DNA of 17,886 nt from Avimonoglobus sp965151315. GTDB lineage: Bacteria; Bacillota; Clostridia; UBA1381. The position numbers were made by a program, and so were the translations under genes. Under the pieces are notes generated by a model. It was not told the DNA's origin and searched no databases. It saw nothing but the letters and a program-made list of their open reading frames with translations. This document shows, piece after piece, positions 1 to 8,068 of the stretch (its first letter is position 1; every line of letters begins with the position of its first letter). Where the stretch lies: the NCBI GenBank assembly GCA_965151315.1, contig CBCTZG010000054.1, forward strand, positions 1-17,886. The letters are read 5' to 3'.

Positions 1-19
1 CATCGGTTAACCTCTTTTG

Positions 20-44
20 AACCACGCGACTATCGCGTGGTTTT
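20..44. repeat. 25-bp hairpin repeat, left copy
   Basis: A perfect 9-bp inverted repeat, ACCACGCGA / TCGCGTGGT around a CTA loop, ends in a short T-run. The same 25 bases occur at 17802-17826. Similarity continues weakly past the repeat (shared ATACAA at 50-55 and 17831-17836), so this is a longer dispersed element rather than a chance hairpin. Here it runs into the thrS terminator hairpin, whereas the right copy continues into two more hairpins. It could act as a terminator for a plus-strand gene left of the window, or be a decayed end of a small mobile element. Confidence 0.75.
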
Positions 45-56
45 CAGTATACAAGC

Positions 57-86
57 AAAAGCCGGGCGATACCGCCCGGCTTTTTT
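57..86. terminator. bidirectional intrinsic terminator after thrS
   Basis: An 8-bp GC-rich stem GCCGGGCG / CGCCCGGC (61-68 and 73-80) has an ATAC loop. On the minus strand it is followed by TTTT (57-60) and lies 17 bases beyond the thrS stop, so it ends the thrS transcript. On the plus strand it is followed by six T (81-86), so it could also stop transcription entering from the left. Confidence 0.85.
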
Positions 87-102
87 GATCCATTTTTATT
101 CA

Positions 103-1857
103 CTACCAAATTTTCTTTTCATCGATATCCGCCCGAATCCGCTGGATAAACGCATCCACAGACATACTGCCGATATCTCCCTCTTTCCGGGAACGCACGG
201 CCACCGCCTGATTTTCAATGTCCTTATCTCCAATAACCAGCATATAGGGGACTTTTTCCAGCTGGGCCTCCCGGATCTTATAGCCGACCTTTTCGGAACG
301 GTCGTCAACTTCTACCCGAATAATCCCGTTTTCCTCCAGCTGCTTTTTCACGCCGTATACGTAATCCAAATGCCGGTCAGCAATCGGCAGCAGCTTTACC
401 TGCACAGGCGCCAACCATACCGGGAACGCGCCGGCGTATTTTTCGATCAGCAGCGCCAGGGTCCGTTCATAGCAGCCGATGGAAGTCCTATGGATAATAT
501 ACGGGTTTTTCTTCATCCCATCCCGATCTACATATTCCATGCCAAATTTCTCCGCCAGCATCTGGTCTACCTGCAGGGTGATCAGCGTATCCTCCTTGCC
601 ATGCACGTTCTTGATCTGGATGTCCAGCTTCGGGCCGTAAAAAGCCGCCTCGCCGATCCCGATCTTATAGGGGATTTCCAGATGCTTGAGGATCCTCTCC
701 ATAGAGCCCTGGGCCTCTTCCCACTGTTCTTCCGTACCGATATATTTTTCCCGGTCATTGGGATCCCACTGGGAGAACCGATAGCTGATATCCTCATACA
801 GCCCCAGTGTTTTCAGCATGTATATAGCTAGCTCCAGGCAGCCCCGGAATTCATCCTCCAGCTGCTCCGGCGTACACATCAGATGCCCCTCGGAAATGGT
901 GAACTGCCGCACCCGGATCAGACCGTGCATCTCACCAGAGGCTTCGTTCCGGAATAGGGTTGAGGTTTCATTCAGCCGCATAGGCAGATCCCGGTAAGAC
1001 CGGCCCCGGTTCAAAAATGCCTGATACTGGAACGGGCAGGTCATGGGCCGCAGCGCAAAGACCTCCTTATCCTTTTCCTCGTCGCCTAAAACAAACATGC
1101 CTTCCTTATAATGATCCCAGTGCCCCGAAAGCTTGTATAAATCACTCTTCGCCATGTACGGTGTTTTCGTCAGCTGCCAGCCCCGCTTCTGCTCCTCATC
1201 CTCCACAAACCGCTGCAGTGTCTGGATGATCCGGGCGCCCTTTGGCAGCAGGATGGGCAATCCCTGGCCGATCAGGTCAGACGTGGTAAACAATTCCAGC
1301 TCCCGGCCCAGCTTATTATGGTCACGTTTTTTCGCTTCCTCCAGCTTCTGCAAGTGCTCCTCTAAGGCTTCCTTATTCGGGAATGCCGTCCCGTAAATCC
1401 GCTGGAGCATCTTGTTTTTTTCATCCCCGCGCCAGTACGCGCCAGTCGCGCTTAACAGCTTATAGGCTTTGACCTTGCTGGTGTAGTTCACATGGGGACC
1501 GGCGCAAAGATCCGTAAATTCCCCTTGTTTATAAAAGGAGATCACGGCGTCCTCCGGCAAATCCCGGATCAGCTCCTGCTTATAGGGCTCATCCTTCATC
1601 AGCTCTAAGGCCTCCGCCCGGGGCAGCTCAAACCGTTCAATTTTCAGGTTTTCCTTGACGATTTTTTTCATTTCCTTCTCCAACGCCTCTAAATCCTCCG
1701 GCGTGAAGGTGTGCTCTGTATCAAAATCATAGTAAAACCCGCTGTCAATAGCAGGGCCGATAGCCAGCTTTGTGTTGGGGAACAGCCGCTTGACGGCCTG
1801 GGCCAGCACATGGGAGGCCGTATGCCGCAGGGTTTGCAGTTCATTCATTTCGCTCAT
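103..1857 (-). CDS. thrS: threonyl-tRNA synthetase, form without TGS domain
   Basis: Class II aminoacyl-tRNA synthetase that charges tRNA-Thr with threonine in the cytosol; 584 aa. The protein begins directly in the editing domain: the HxxxH pair is H12/H16 and the CxxxH pair is C118/H122, which hydrolyse Ser-tRNA-Thr. The N-terminal TGS domain (about 60 aa in the usual ~640-aa enzyme) is absent. The catalytic core has motif 2 with R303 and probable zinc ligands C274, H325 and H456. The surroundings differ from the E. coli type (CPFQ instead of CPGH after C274). The anticodon-binding domain follows the WLAPVQV segment near residue 480. The ATG at 1857 is preceded by AAGGAAG. Upstream in frame there is only the T-box leader and its terminator, so the short N-terminus is genuine. 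Expression is controlled by the T-box. Identification is certain. Confidence 0.97.
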   Translation of the reverse strand: MSEMNELQTLRHTASHVLAQAVKRLFPNTKLAIGPAIDSGFYYDFDTEHTFTPEDLEALEKEMKKIVKENLKIERFELPRAEALELMKDEPYKQELIRDLPEDAVISFYKQGEFTDLCAGPHVNYTSKVKAYKLLSATGAYWRGDEKNKMLQRIYGTAFPNKEALEEHLQKLEEAKKRDHNKLGRELELFTTSDLIGQGLPILLPKGARIIQTLQRFVEDEEQKRGWQLTKTPYMAKSDLYKLSGHWDHYKEGMFVLGDEEKDKEVFALRPMTCPFQYQAFLNRGRSYRDLPMRLNETSTLFRNEASGEMHGLIRVRQFTISEGHLMCTPEQLEDEFRGCLELAIYMLKTLGLYEDISYRFSQWDPNDREKYIGTEEQWEEAQGSMERILKHLEIPYKIGIGEAAFYGPKLDIQIKNVHGKEDTLITLQVDQMLAEKFGMEYVDRDGMKKNPYIIHRTSIGCYERTLALLIEKYAGAFPVWLAPVQVKLLPIADRHLDYVYGVKKQLEENGIIRVEVDDRSEKVGYKIREAQLEKVPYMLVIGDKDIENQAVAVRSRKEGDIGSMSVDAFIQRIRADIDEKKIW

Positions 1858-1878
1858 CGCTTCTCTTCCTTTCTTTAA

Positions 1879-1920
1879 TAAAAAAACAAAAACACCCCTC
1901 AGCGTATCCGCTTAGGGATG
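1879..1920 (-). terminator. regulated terminator of the T-box leader
   Basis: On the minus strand a 12-bp stem (1909-1920 with 1893-1904, one A-G mismatch and one G-T pair) has a GATA loop and is followed by TTTTTGTTTTTTT. Its 5' strand overlaps the segment needed by the antiterminator, which is the usual T-box switch arrangement. Confidence 0.92.
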
Positions 1921-2129
1921 TAATTTTCATTACACGGTTCCACCCTAATTACAGGCGTTGCCTGTCACTTCATTCCTTTTACGCAAGGTTCCGCGGCGAT
2001 GCTTACTCTTGTTGTTCAGCACGCGACTCCAAAGTGGTCTTCGCCGAATCCCGCCAAAAAAGCGCTTCCAGCCGCGGCGCCTTCTCTCTGGTTGGGTTTG
2101 GACCCGGTTACTCTCTTCTTCATCGTCTT
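1879..2129 (-). promoter_or_regulatory. T-box leader of thrS (threonine specifier ACC)
   Basis: The leader lies between the thrS promoter and start codon. Read on the minus strand it shows a K-turn/AGTA region (GAAGAGAGTA, about 2109-2118), the AGAGAG apical element of stem I, and a specifier loop with ACC at 2036-2038 followed by A, matching threonine. The T-box sequence AGGGTGGAACC is at 1936-1946. CATCCCT (1914-1920) can pair either with the T-box motif side (antiterminator) or with AGGGGTG (terminator). Uncharged tRNA-Thr should favour antitermination and read-through into thrS. Stem boundaries and the transcription start are estimated from the promoter; motifs were read directly. Confidence 0.93.
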
Positions 2130-2135
2130 TCCTTT

Positions 2136-2164
2136 ATTATGGCACGTTTTTGTGCGTTTGTCAA
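2136..2164 (-). promoter_or_regulatory. sigma-A type promoter of thrS
   Basis: On the minus strand, TTGACA (2159-2164) is followed by a 17-base spacer and CATAAT (2136-2141). This places the start near 2129, just ahead of T-box stem I. The perfect -35 box and spacing make it convincing. Confidence 0.85.
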
Positions 2165-2236
2165 GAGATTTTTTTTACAATTTCAGCCGCCTTCCAGGGA
2201 AATCGGGCAAGGCCATCCCTCGGAAAACAGGCCGGT

Positions 2237-2259
2237 AAAACGCCGGTGCAGCCCGGCGT
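2237..2259 (-). terminator. probable terminator after the uvrB-uvrA-HAD operon
   Basis: On the minus strand a 7-bp stem ACGCCGG / CCGGCGT with loop GCTGCA is followed by TTTACC. It lies 117 bases beyond the HAD stop and upstream of the thrS promoter. The T-run is short, so termination may be partial. Otherwise 2165-2375 shows only a weak GGCCGC/GCGGCC inverted repeat (2282-2315). Confidence 0.55.
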
Positions 2260-2375
2260 CATTCCTGGCAGGATCTTTTATGGCCGCCGCCCGCATACCA
2301 ATCTATCTAGCGGCCTTAACCCAAAATGCAATCCATATATTTCTGAAAATCCATTCCAACTCGTCGTTTGGGGAT

Positions 2376-3020
2376 TTACTTTGTAAGAAGCAGCGCCTCT
2401 AAGGCCGCCATATCCTCAACAATCCAATCAGCGCCGGCCGTCTCCAGCTCGCCGGGCTCCCCATAGCCAAATCCAACGCCGATACAGGAAATACCGCACA
2501 AATGCGCACCCTCCACATCATACCGCCGATCTCCCACCATGACCGGGGATTTTGCCTCCGGGCGCTGCCGCAGGACCTCCTGGATCAAATCGGCCTTCTC
2601 ATTCCGGGTACCGTCCAATTCCGCGCCCACGGTCACATCGAAGTAGCCCGAAAGCCCGTAATGCGCTAAAATCCGCCGGGCGAACACATGCGGCTTGGAG
2701 GTGGCCAGGGCAACTGTTTTCCCCGCCGCCTTTAACTGTTTCAGAAGCGGCTCAGTACCGTCAAATACCCGGTTTTCGTAAATCCCGGTATCCCGGAACC
2801 GCTCCCGGTATTTCTCTACCGCTGCCAACGCCTTTTCCCGCCCAAAGCCATAAAACATCATAAATGAATCCACCAGCGGCGGGCCGATAAACGGCATCAG
2901 CTTATCTAAATCCGGCTCCTCAACCCCGCAGGCCCGCAGGGCATACTGGACGCATTTGGTGATTCCCTCCTTGGGATCGGTCAGGGTGCCGTCCAAATCA
3001 AATAGAATCAAATCAAACAT
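2376..3020 (-). CDS. HAD superfamily phosphatase (Gph/PGMB-like)
   Basis: A 214-aa haloacid dehalogenase subfamily IA hydrolase, cytosolic, probably a phosphatase on a small phosphorylated metabolite such as phosphoglycolate or a nucleotide. Motif I is DLDGT with nucleophile D8 and acid D10; motif II is T107 in ALATSKP; the motif III lysine is likely K142; motif IV is VGDRRYD with D164 and D168. An alpha-helical cap lies between about residues 15 and 90. The length fits the family. The ATG is three bases after the uvrA stop and has no good ribosome binding site of its own (only AGG close to the start), so translation is probably coupled to uvrA. Phosphoglycolate phosphatases can clear 2-phosphoglycolate from damaged DNA 3' ends, which would suit the neighbours, but the substrate cannot be read from sequence. 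Confidence 0.9.
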   Translation of the reverse strand: MFDLILFDLDGTLTDPKEGITKCVQYALRACGVEEPDLDKLMPFIGPPLVDSFMMFYGFGREKALAAVEKYRERFRDTGIYENRVFDGTEPLLKQLKAAGKTVALATSKPHVFARRILAHYGLSGYFDVTVGAELDGTRNEKADLIQEVLRQRPEAKSPVMVGDRRYDVEGAHLCGISCIGVGFGYGEPGELETAGADWIVEDMAALEALLLTK

Positions 3021-3023
3021 AAC

Positions 3024-5849
3024 CTATTTTTCCAAAATCCTTTTCAAAAATTCTCCCGTATAGGAGCCTGCTGTTTTCGCCACCTGCTCCGGCGTACCCT
3101 TGGCAATAATCCGCCCGCCGCCGTCGCCGCCTTCCGGCCCCAGGTCAATGATGTAATCGGCGGTTTTGATCACATCCAGATTGTGTTCAATCACAATCAC
3201 CGTGTTGCCGCCCTCCACCAGCTTCTGCAAAACGTCGATCAGCTTATGCACATCCGCCGTATGCAGTCCTGTGGTGGGCTCATCCAAAATATAGATGGTC
3301 TTTCCCGTACTCCGTTTGGAAAGCTCTGTAGCCAGCTTCACCCGCTGGGCCTCGCCGCCGGACAGGGTCGTGGAGCTTTGGCCCAGCTTGATATAGCCCA
3401 GGCCTACCTCCTGGAGCGTTTCCAGCTTCCGGCGGATTTTGGGGATATTGGCAAAGAACTCTACTCCTTCATCCACGGTCATCTCCAGCACCTCATAGAT
3501 GTTTTTCCCTTTATATTTCACATCCAGTGTCTCCCGGTTGTACCGCTTTCCCTTACAAACCTCGCAGGGCACATAGATATCCGCCAAAAAATGCATTTCG
3601 ATTTTTACAATGCCGTCGCCGGCGCAGGCCTCGCACCGACCGCCCTTTACGTTAAAGCTGAACCGCCCGGACTTAAAGCCGTGGATTTTCGCCTCGTTCG
3701 TAGCGGCAAACACATCCCGGATATCGCTGAACACGCCGGTGTAGGTTGCTGGGTTGGACCTAGGCGTCCTGCCGATGGGTGACTGGTTGATGTCAATAAT
3801 TTTGTCCAGCTGCTCCACACCCACAATCTTTTTATGGGCGCCGGCATGGGTGTGGGCTCGGTTTAAAACGTGGGCCAGCTTCTTATACAAAATTTCGTTT
3901 ACCAGGGAGCTTTTCCCTGATCCAGACACGCCGGTCACGCAGGTCAGCACACCTAAGGGAAACTTTGCGTTAATATTTTTCAGGTTGTTTTCCGAAGCGC
4001 CCTGCACCTCCAGCCAGCCAGCAGGCTTGCGCCGGCTTTCGGGCACCGGAATCTTCCGGCGGCCGGAAAGATACATACCGGTAATCGAATCCTTGCATTC
4101 CATCAGCTCCCCGGCTGTACCCGTGCCAACCACCTCCCCGCCGTGGATCCCGGCGCCGGGGCCAATATCTACGATATAATCCGCCGCATGCATCGTGTCC
4201 TCGTCGTGCTCCACCACAATGACCGTATTCCCCAAATCCCGCAGATGCTGCAAGGTGGCGATCAGACGGTTATTATCCCGCTGATGCAGGCCGATACTGG
4301 GCTCGTCTAAGATATACAAAACCCCCATCAGCCCGGAGCCGATCTGGGTTGCCAGCCGGATCCGCTGTGCCTCACCGCCGGACAAAGTTCCCGACGACCG
4401 GGAAAGGGTCAGGTAATCCAGACCGACATCCAGCAGGAACTGCAGCCGGGCTTTGATTTCTTTCAAAATCTGGGCAGCGATCATCATTTCCCGGTCGGAA
4501 AGCTTCAATCCTTCAATAAACGCCATTTCCTCCCGGACGGACATGCAAGTCAGCTGATAAATATTCACGCCGTTGACCGTAACCGCCAGCACCTCGTCGT
4601 TGAGCCGGGCGCCCTTGCATTTCGGGCACTGCACCATATTGATATACCGCTCCAGCTCATTTTTCGCATAGTCCGAGGTGGTTTCATGGTAGCGCCGCTC
4701 CAGGTTGGTCACAATGCCCTCAAAAGGGGCCATATACGCGCCGCTGCCGTAGCCGCGGGTGTATTCCAGCTTAATTTTTTCGCTGCCGGTGCCGTAAAGA
4801 ACGATCTGCTTGATATGCTCCGGCAGATCCTTATACGGCGTGTTGATGTCAAAATCATAGTGTTTCGCCAGGGCTGTATAATACATATGGGCCATGCTGT
4901 CTTCAATTTCCGGTGCCGCCCAGCCGCTGCAGTAAATAGCGCCCTGGATCAGGCTCAGGTTTTCGTCGGCAATAATCAGCTCCGGGTCAATTTTCGATAA
5001 GTCCCCCAACCCGTCGCATTCCGGACAAGCGCCGTAGGGATTGTTAAAGGAAAACAGCCGGGGCGCCAGCTCCTGCAGGCTGATCCCGCAGTCGTCGCAG
5101 GCATAGTTTTGGCTGAACGTCATCGTTTCGCCGTCAATAACATCTACCATGACCACATCCCCAGTCAGGTTAATCGCTGTTTCCAGGGAGTCCGTAAGCC
5201 GCTTGACTACATTTTCCCGGATCACCAGCCGGTCGATAACGATTTCGATATTATGCTTTTTATTTTTTTCCAGGCTGATTTCTTCTCCCAGGTCATATAA
5301 CACGCCGTCGGCCATTACCCGGACGTAGCCCCCCTTCCGGGCATCCTCAAACACCTTTTTATGCTCGCCCTTTTTCCCCCGAATTACCGGGGCCAGCACC
5401 TGGATCCTGGTTCCTTCCGCTAAGGCCATGATCCGGTCTACGATCTGGTCAATCGTCTGCCGGGAAACCTCCTTGCCGCATTTCGGGCAGTGCGGAATGC
5501 CGATCCGGGCGTACAGAAGCCGCAGATAATCGTAAATTTCCGTTACAGTCCCCACGGTCGATCGGGGGTTTTTCGATGTCGTTTTCTGGTCAATACTAAT
5601 AGCCGGCGAAAGGCCCTCGATATAGTCTACATCCGGCTTTTCCATCTGCCCCAAAAACTGACGGGCATAGGAGGACAGCGACTCCACATACCTGCGCTGG
5701 CCCTCGGCGTAAATGGTATCAAACGCCAGGGACGATTTCCCCGACCCGGACAGCCCCGTAAGTACAACCAGCTTTTCCCGGGGAATCTCTACGTCGATAT
5801 TTTTCAAATTGTGCACCCGGGCACCTTGAATTTTAATATAGTTATTCAT
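3024..5849 (-). CDS. uvrA: excinuclease ABC subunit A
   Basis: The damage-recognition ATPase of nucleotide excision repair; it works as a dimer, loads UvrB at lesions and then leaves. 941 aa, the usual UvrA length. It has two ABC modules: Walker A GLSGSGKS at 32-39 and GVSGSGKS near 640, each with an LSGGEAQR signature. Zinc-binding cysteines start at C251 (CDDC, then CPEC after RLFSFNNP) and at C739 (CEAC, then CEVC). The start is taken at ATG 5849, seven bases after the uvrB stop with GGTGGAG in front. A longer reading frame to 5909 overlaps the uvrB end and lacks a ribosome binding site. All key motifs are intact. It is cotranscribed with uvrB and likely under the same LexA control. Confidence 0.98.
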   Translation of the reverse strand: MNNYIKIQGARVHNLKNIDVEIPREKLVVLTGLSGSGKSSLAFDTIYAEGQRRYVESLSSYARQFLGQMEKPDVDYIEGLSPAISIDQKTTSKNPRSTVGTVTEIYDYLRLLYARIGIPHCPKCGKEVSRQTIDQIVDRIMALAEGTRIQVLAPVIRGKKGEHKKVFEDARKGGYVRVMADGVLYDLGEEISLEKNKKHNIEIVIDRLVIRENVVKRLTDSLETAINLTGDVVMVDVIDGETMTFSQNYACDDCGISLQELAPRLFSFNNPYGACPECDGLGDLSKIDPELIIADENLSLIQGAIYCSGWAAPEIEDSMAHMYYTALAKHYDFDINTPYKDLPEHIKQIVLYGTGSEKIKLEYTRGYGSGAYMAPFEGIVTNLERRYHETTSDYAKNELERYINMVQCPKCKGARLNDEVLAVTVNGVNIYQLTCMSVREEMAFIEGLKLSDREMMIAAQILKEIKARLQFLLDVGLDYLTLSRSSGTLSGGEAQRIRLATQIGSGLMGVLYILDEPSIGLHQRDNNRLIATLQHLRDLGNTVIVVEHDEDTMHAADYIVDIGPGAGIHGGEVVGTGTAGELMECKDSITGMYLSGRRKIPVPESRRKPAGWLEVQGASENNLKNINAKFPLGVLTCVTGVSGSGKSSLVNEILYKKLAHVLNRAHTHAGAHKKIVGVEQLDKIIDINQSPIGRTPRSNPATYTGVFSDIRDVFAATNEAKIHGFKSGRFSFNVKGGRCEACAGDGIVKIEMHFLADIYVPCEVCKGKRYNRETLDVKYKGKNIYEVLEMTVDEGVEFFANIPKIRRKLETLQEVGLGYIKLGQSSTTLSGGEAQRVKLATELSKRSTGKTIYILDEPTTGLHTADVHKLIDVLQKLVEGGNTVIVIEHNLDVIKTADYIIDLGPEGGDGGGRIIAKGTPEQVAKTAGSYTGEFLKRILEK

Positions 5850-5856
5850 ACTCCAC

Positions 5857-7806
5857 CTATTTTTCCTGTAATTTTTTGATCCGGTCCCGCAGCTCCGCAG
5901 CCCGCTCAAACTCTAAATTTTCCGCCGCAGCCAGCATCTCATCCCGCAGGTTCTCGATCATTAGCTCTGTAGGCACGTCTTCTGCCGCGAAGCTTTCCTC
6001 CGCCGGCGTCTCCAGGCCCTCGATACCCTTGCGGATCTCCTTCTGGACGCTTTTGGGGATGATCCCATGGGCCTGGTTAAACGCGTCTTGCAGGGCGCGG
6101 CGGCGCCGGGTCTCTGAAATAGCCCGGTCCATGGAGGCGGTCACCGTATTGGCGTACATGATCACCATGCCATCTACGTTCCTAGCCGCCCGGCCAATGG
6201 TCTGGATCAGCGAGGATTCGCTGCGCAAAAACCCTTCCTTGTCCGCGTCCAGGATGGCTACCAGGGAAACCTCCGGCAGATCCAGCCCTTCCCGGAGCAG
6301 ATTGATCCCCACCAGTACATCAAATTCGCCCATCCGCAGATCCCGGATGATCTCCGTCCGCTCAATGGTCTTGATTTCCGAGTGCATATACCGGACCCGG
6401 ATCCCGGCGCCGGTGAGATATTCTGTCAGATCCTCGGCCATTTTCTTAGTCAGCGTTGTTACCAGGACCCGCTGGTTTTTCTCCGTACGCTGGTTGATTT
6501 CGCGGATCAGATCATCAATCTGGTTTTCCACCGGCCGCACCTGGATCACCGGATCTAAAAGGCCCGTGGGCCGGATCAGCTGTTCCACAATGACGCTGGA
6601 ATGCTCCCGCTCATAGGGGCCCGGCGTAGCGCTGGTAAAGATGATCTGATGGATCCGTTTTTCAAACTCGTCAAATTTTAAAGGACGGTTGTCAAAGGCG
6701 GAGGGAAGCCGGAAACCGTAACGCACCAGGGACTCCTTCCGGGCCCGGTCGCCGTTGTACATGCCCCGGACCTGGGATGTGGTCACATGGGACTCGTCGA
6801 TAATCATCAAATAATCCTCCGGGAAGTAATCTAAAAGGGTATAGGGCGCGCTTCCCGGGGCGCGGCCGCTGATCAGCCGGGAGTAGTTTTCAATACCCTG
6901 GCAAAACCCAATCTCCCGCATCATCTCAATGTCGTAGCGGGTCCGCTGCTCGATACGCTGGGCCTCAATGAGCATATCGTTTTCTTTAAAATAACGGATC
7001 CGCTCCTCCAGTTCTTCCTCAATGGCCTGGATCGCGATCTCCATTTTATCACCGGTGGTCACATAGTGGGATGCCGGGGAAATTACCGCATGATTCCGGT
7101 AGCCCACCACCTTGCCGGTGACCACGTTCACCTCGGAAATCCGCTCGATCTCGTCCCCGAAAAACTCTACCCGGATGGCGTTTTCACCGTTATTGGAGGG
7201 GAATATCTCCAAAACGTCCCCCCGCACCCGGAACTTGTTCCGCACAAAATTGATATCGTTGCGCTCATACTGGATATCCACCAGCTTAGCCAGGATTTCA
7301 TCCCGGCTTTTCACCATGCCTACCCGCAGGGAAAGCATCAGGTTCTGGTAATCCTCCGGGTCGCCCAGGCCGTAAATGCAGGAAACGCTGGATACAATGA
7401 TCACATCCCGCCGCTCAAACAAGGCGAAAGTCGCGCTGTGCCGCAGCTTATCAATTTCATCATTGATGGAGGCGTCCTTTTCGATGAAGGTGTCCGTCTG
7501 GGGGATATAAGCCTCCGGCTGATAATAGTCGTAATAAGAAACAAAAAACTCCACCGCGTTATCCGGGAAAAACTCCTTAAATTCGCTGTAGAGCTGGGCC
7601 GCCAGGGTCTTATTGTGGGCCAGGATCAGGGTAGGCTTATTTACCTGGGCAATAACATTGGCCATGGTAAAGGTTTTCCCGGATCCGGTAACGCCCAAAA
7701 GGGTCTGGGCATACGTCCCGTTCCGGACGCCGTCCACCAGCCTGGCAATAGCCTGGGGCTGGTCGCCCTGAGGTTCATACTCTGAAACAAGATGAAATTG
7801 ATCCAT
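5857..7806 (-). CDS. uvrB: excinuclease ABC subunit B
   Basis: The helicase-like core of nucleotide excision repair; it verifies the lesion with its beta-hairpin and recruits UvrC and UvrD. 649 aa from the chosen ATG. Walker A GVTGSGKT lies at 38-45. The beta-hairpin region YYDYYQPEAYIPQTDTF, the DESH motif II, motif VI QTIGRAARN and a C-terminal UVR motif (about 610-645, the UvrC contact) are all present. ATG 7806 is preferred because GGTGAG and GGAAAG lie just ahead. A TTG six codons upstream has no ribosome binding site. It is the first gene of the operon with uvrA and the HAD gene. The promoter and probable LexA box are directly upstream, consistent with SOS induction as known for uvrBA in Bacillus. 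Confidence 0.98.
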   Translation of the reverse strand: MDQFHLVSEYEPQGDQPQAIARLVDGVRNGTYAQTLLGVTGSGKTFTMANVIAQVNKPTLILAHNKTLAAQLYSEFKEFFPDNAVEFFVSYYDYYQPEAYIPQTDTFIEKDASINDEIDKLRHSATFALFERRDVIIVSSVSCIYGLGDPEDYQNLMLSLRVGMVKSRDEILAKLVDIQYERNDINFVRNKFRVRGDVLEIFPSNNGENAIRVEFFGDEIERISEVNVVTGKVVGYRNHAVISPASHYVTTGDKMEIAIQAIEEELEERIRYFKENDMLIEAQRIEQRTRYDIEMMREIGFCQGIENYSRLISGRAPGSAPYTLLDYFPEDYLMIIDESHVTTSQVRGMYNGDRARKESLVRYGFRLPSAFDNRPLKFDEFEKRIHQIIFTSATPGPYEREHSSVIVEQLIRPTGLLDPVIQVRPVENQIDDLIREINQRTEKNQRVLVTTLTKKMAEDLTEYLTGAGIRVRYMHSEIKTIERTEIIRDLRMGEFDVLVGINLLREGLDLPEVSLVAILDADKEGFLRSESSLIQTIGRAARNVDGMVIMYANTVTASMDRAISETRRRRALQDAFNQAHGIIPKSVQKEIRKGIEGLETPAEESFAAEDVPTELMIENLRDEMLAAAENLEFERAAELRDRIKKLQEK

Positions 7807-7843
7807 CGGCTCACCGCTTTCCAAATTTGTCGATACTGGAAGT

Positions 7844-7872
7844 ATTGTACCATATTATTCCCAAAAAATCAA
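7844..7872 (-). promoter_or_regulatory. promoter of uvrB-uvrA-HAD
   Basis: On the minus strand, TTGATT (7867-7872), a 17-base spacer and TACAAT (7844-7849). The predicted start is near 7837, giving a leader of about 30 bases to the uvrB ATG. Confidence 0.75.
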
Positions 7873-7881
7873 CAAAAAATA

Positions 7882-7895
7882 CGAATAAGTGTTCG
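7882..7895. promoter_or_regulatory. probable LexA/DinR operator (SOS box) of uvrBA
   Basis: The minus strand reads CGAACACTTATTCG, a near-palindrome. It agrees with the Gram-positive SOS core GAAC-N4-GTTC except for one base (GTTC is ATTC here). It sits 9 bases upstream of the uvrB -35 box. uvrBA belongs to the LexA regulon in Bacillus, so the context fits. It is over 100 bases from the promoter of the divergent plus-strand gene. Confidence 0.6.
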
Positions 7896-7999
7896 ATTTT
7901 TTCGGCTGGGATTTTGTTAAAAATACCGAACGGAGCCACATTTTAACAATGTAAAATTTTAATATTTCTATACTATATCAAGGACTTTTTCCGGATCGC

Positions 8000-8028
8000 T
8001 TGACAAGGGGGTTTGCCTGGATTAAACT
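8000..8028 (+). promoter_or_regulatory. promoter of the secreted DUF4886 gene
   Basis: TTGACA (8000-8005), 17-base spacer and TAAACT (8023-8028). The leader to the ATG at 8069 is only about 35 bases, too short for a riboswitch. AT-rich sequence from 7900 to 7999 shows no further motif I can name apart from distant inverted copies ACATTTTA (7938-7945) and TAAAATGT (8031-8038). Confidence 0.6.
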
Positions 8029-8068
8029 TTTAAAATGTAAGATATCGTAAAGCGAAGGAGGCACATAT

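Noticed and set aside
37..831. 264-codon open frame on the plus strand
   Set aside because: It lies antisense to thrS, begins in the repeat/terminator region, has no ribosome binding site and no recognisable domain; thrS is certain.
1958..2402. Several plus-strand frames of 80-140 codons opposite the T-box leader
   Set aside because: They are low-complexity translations of the structured RNA leader and the intergenic region, without start signals.
7066..7785. 239-codon plus-strand frame
   Set aside because: Antisense shadow of uvrB; no domain and no ribosome binding site.
7896..8068. Possible riboswitch upstream of the secreted protein gene
   Set aside because: The likely promoter leaves only about 35 transcribed bases, and no conserved aptamer motif was recognised.
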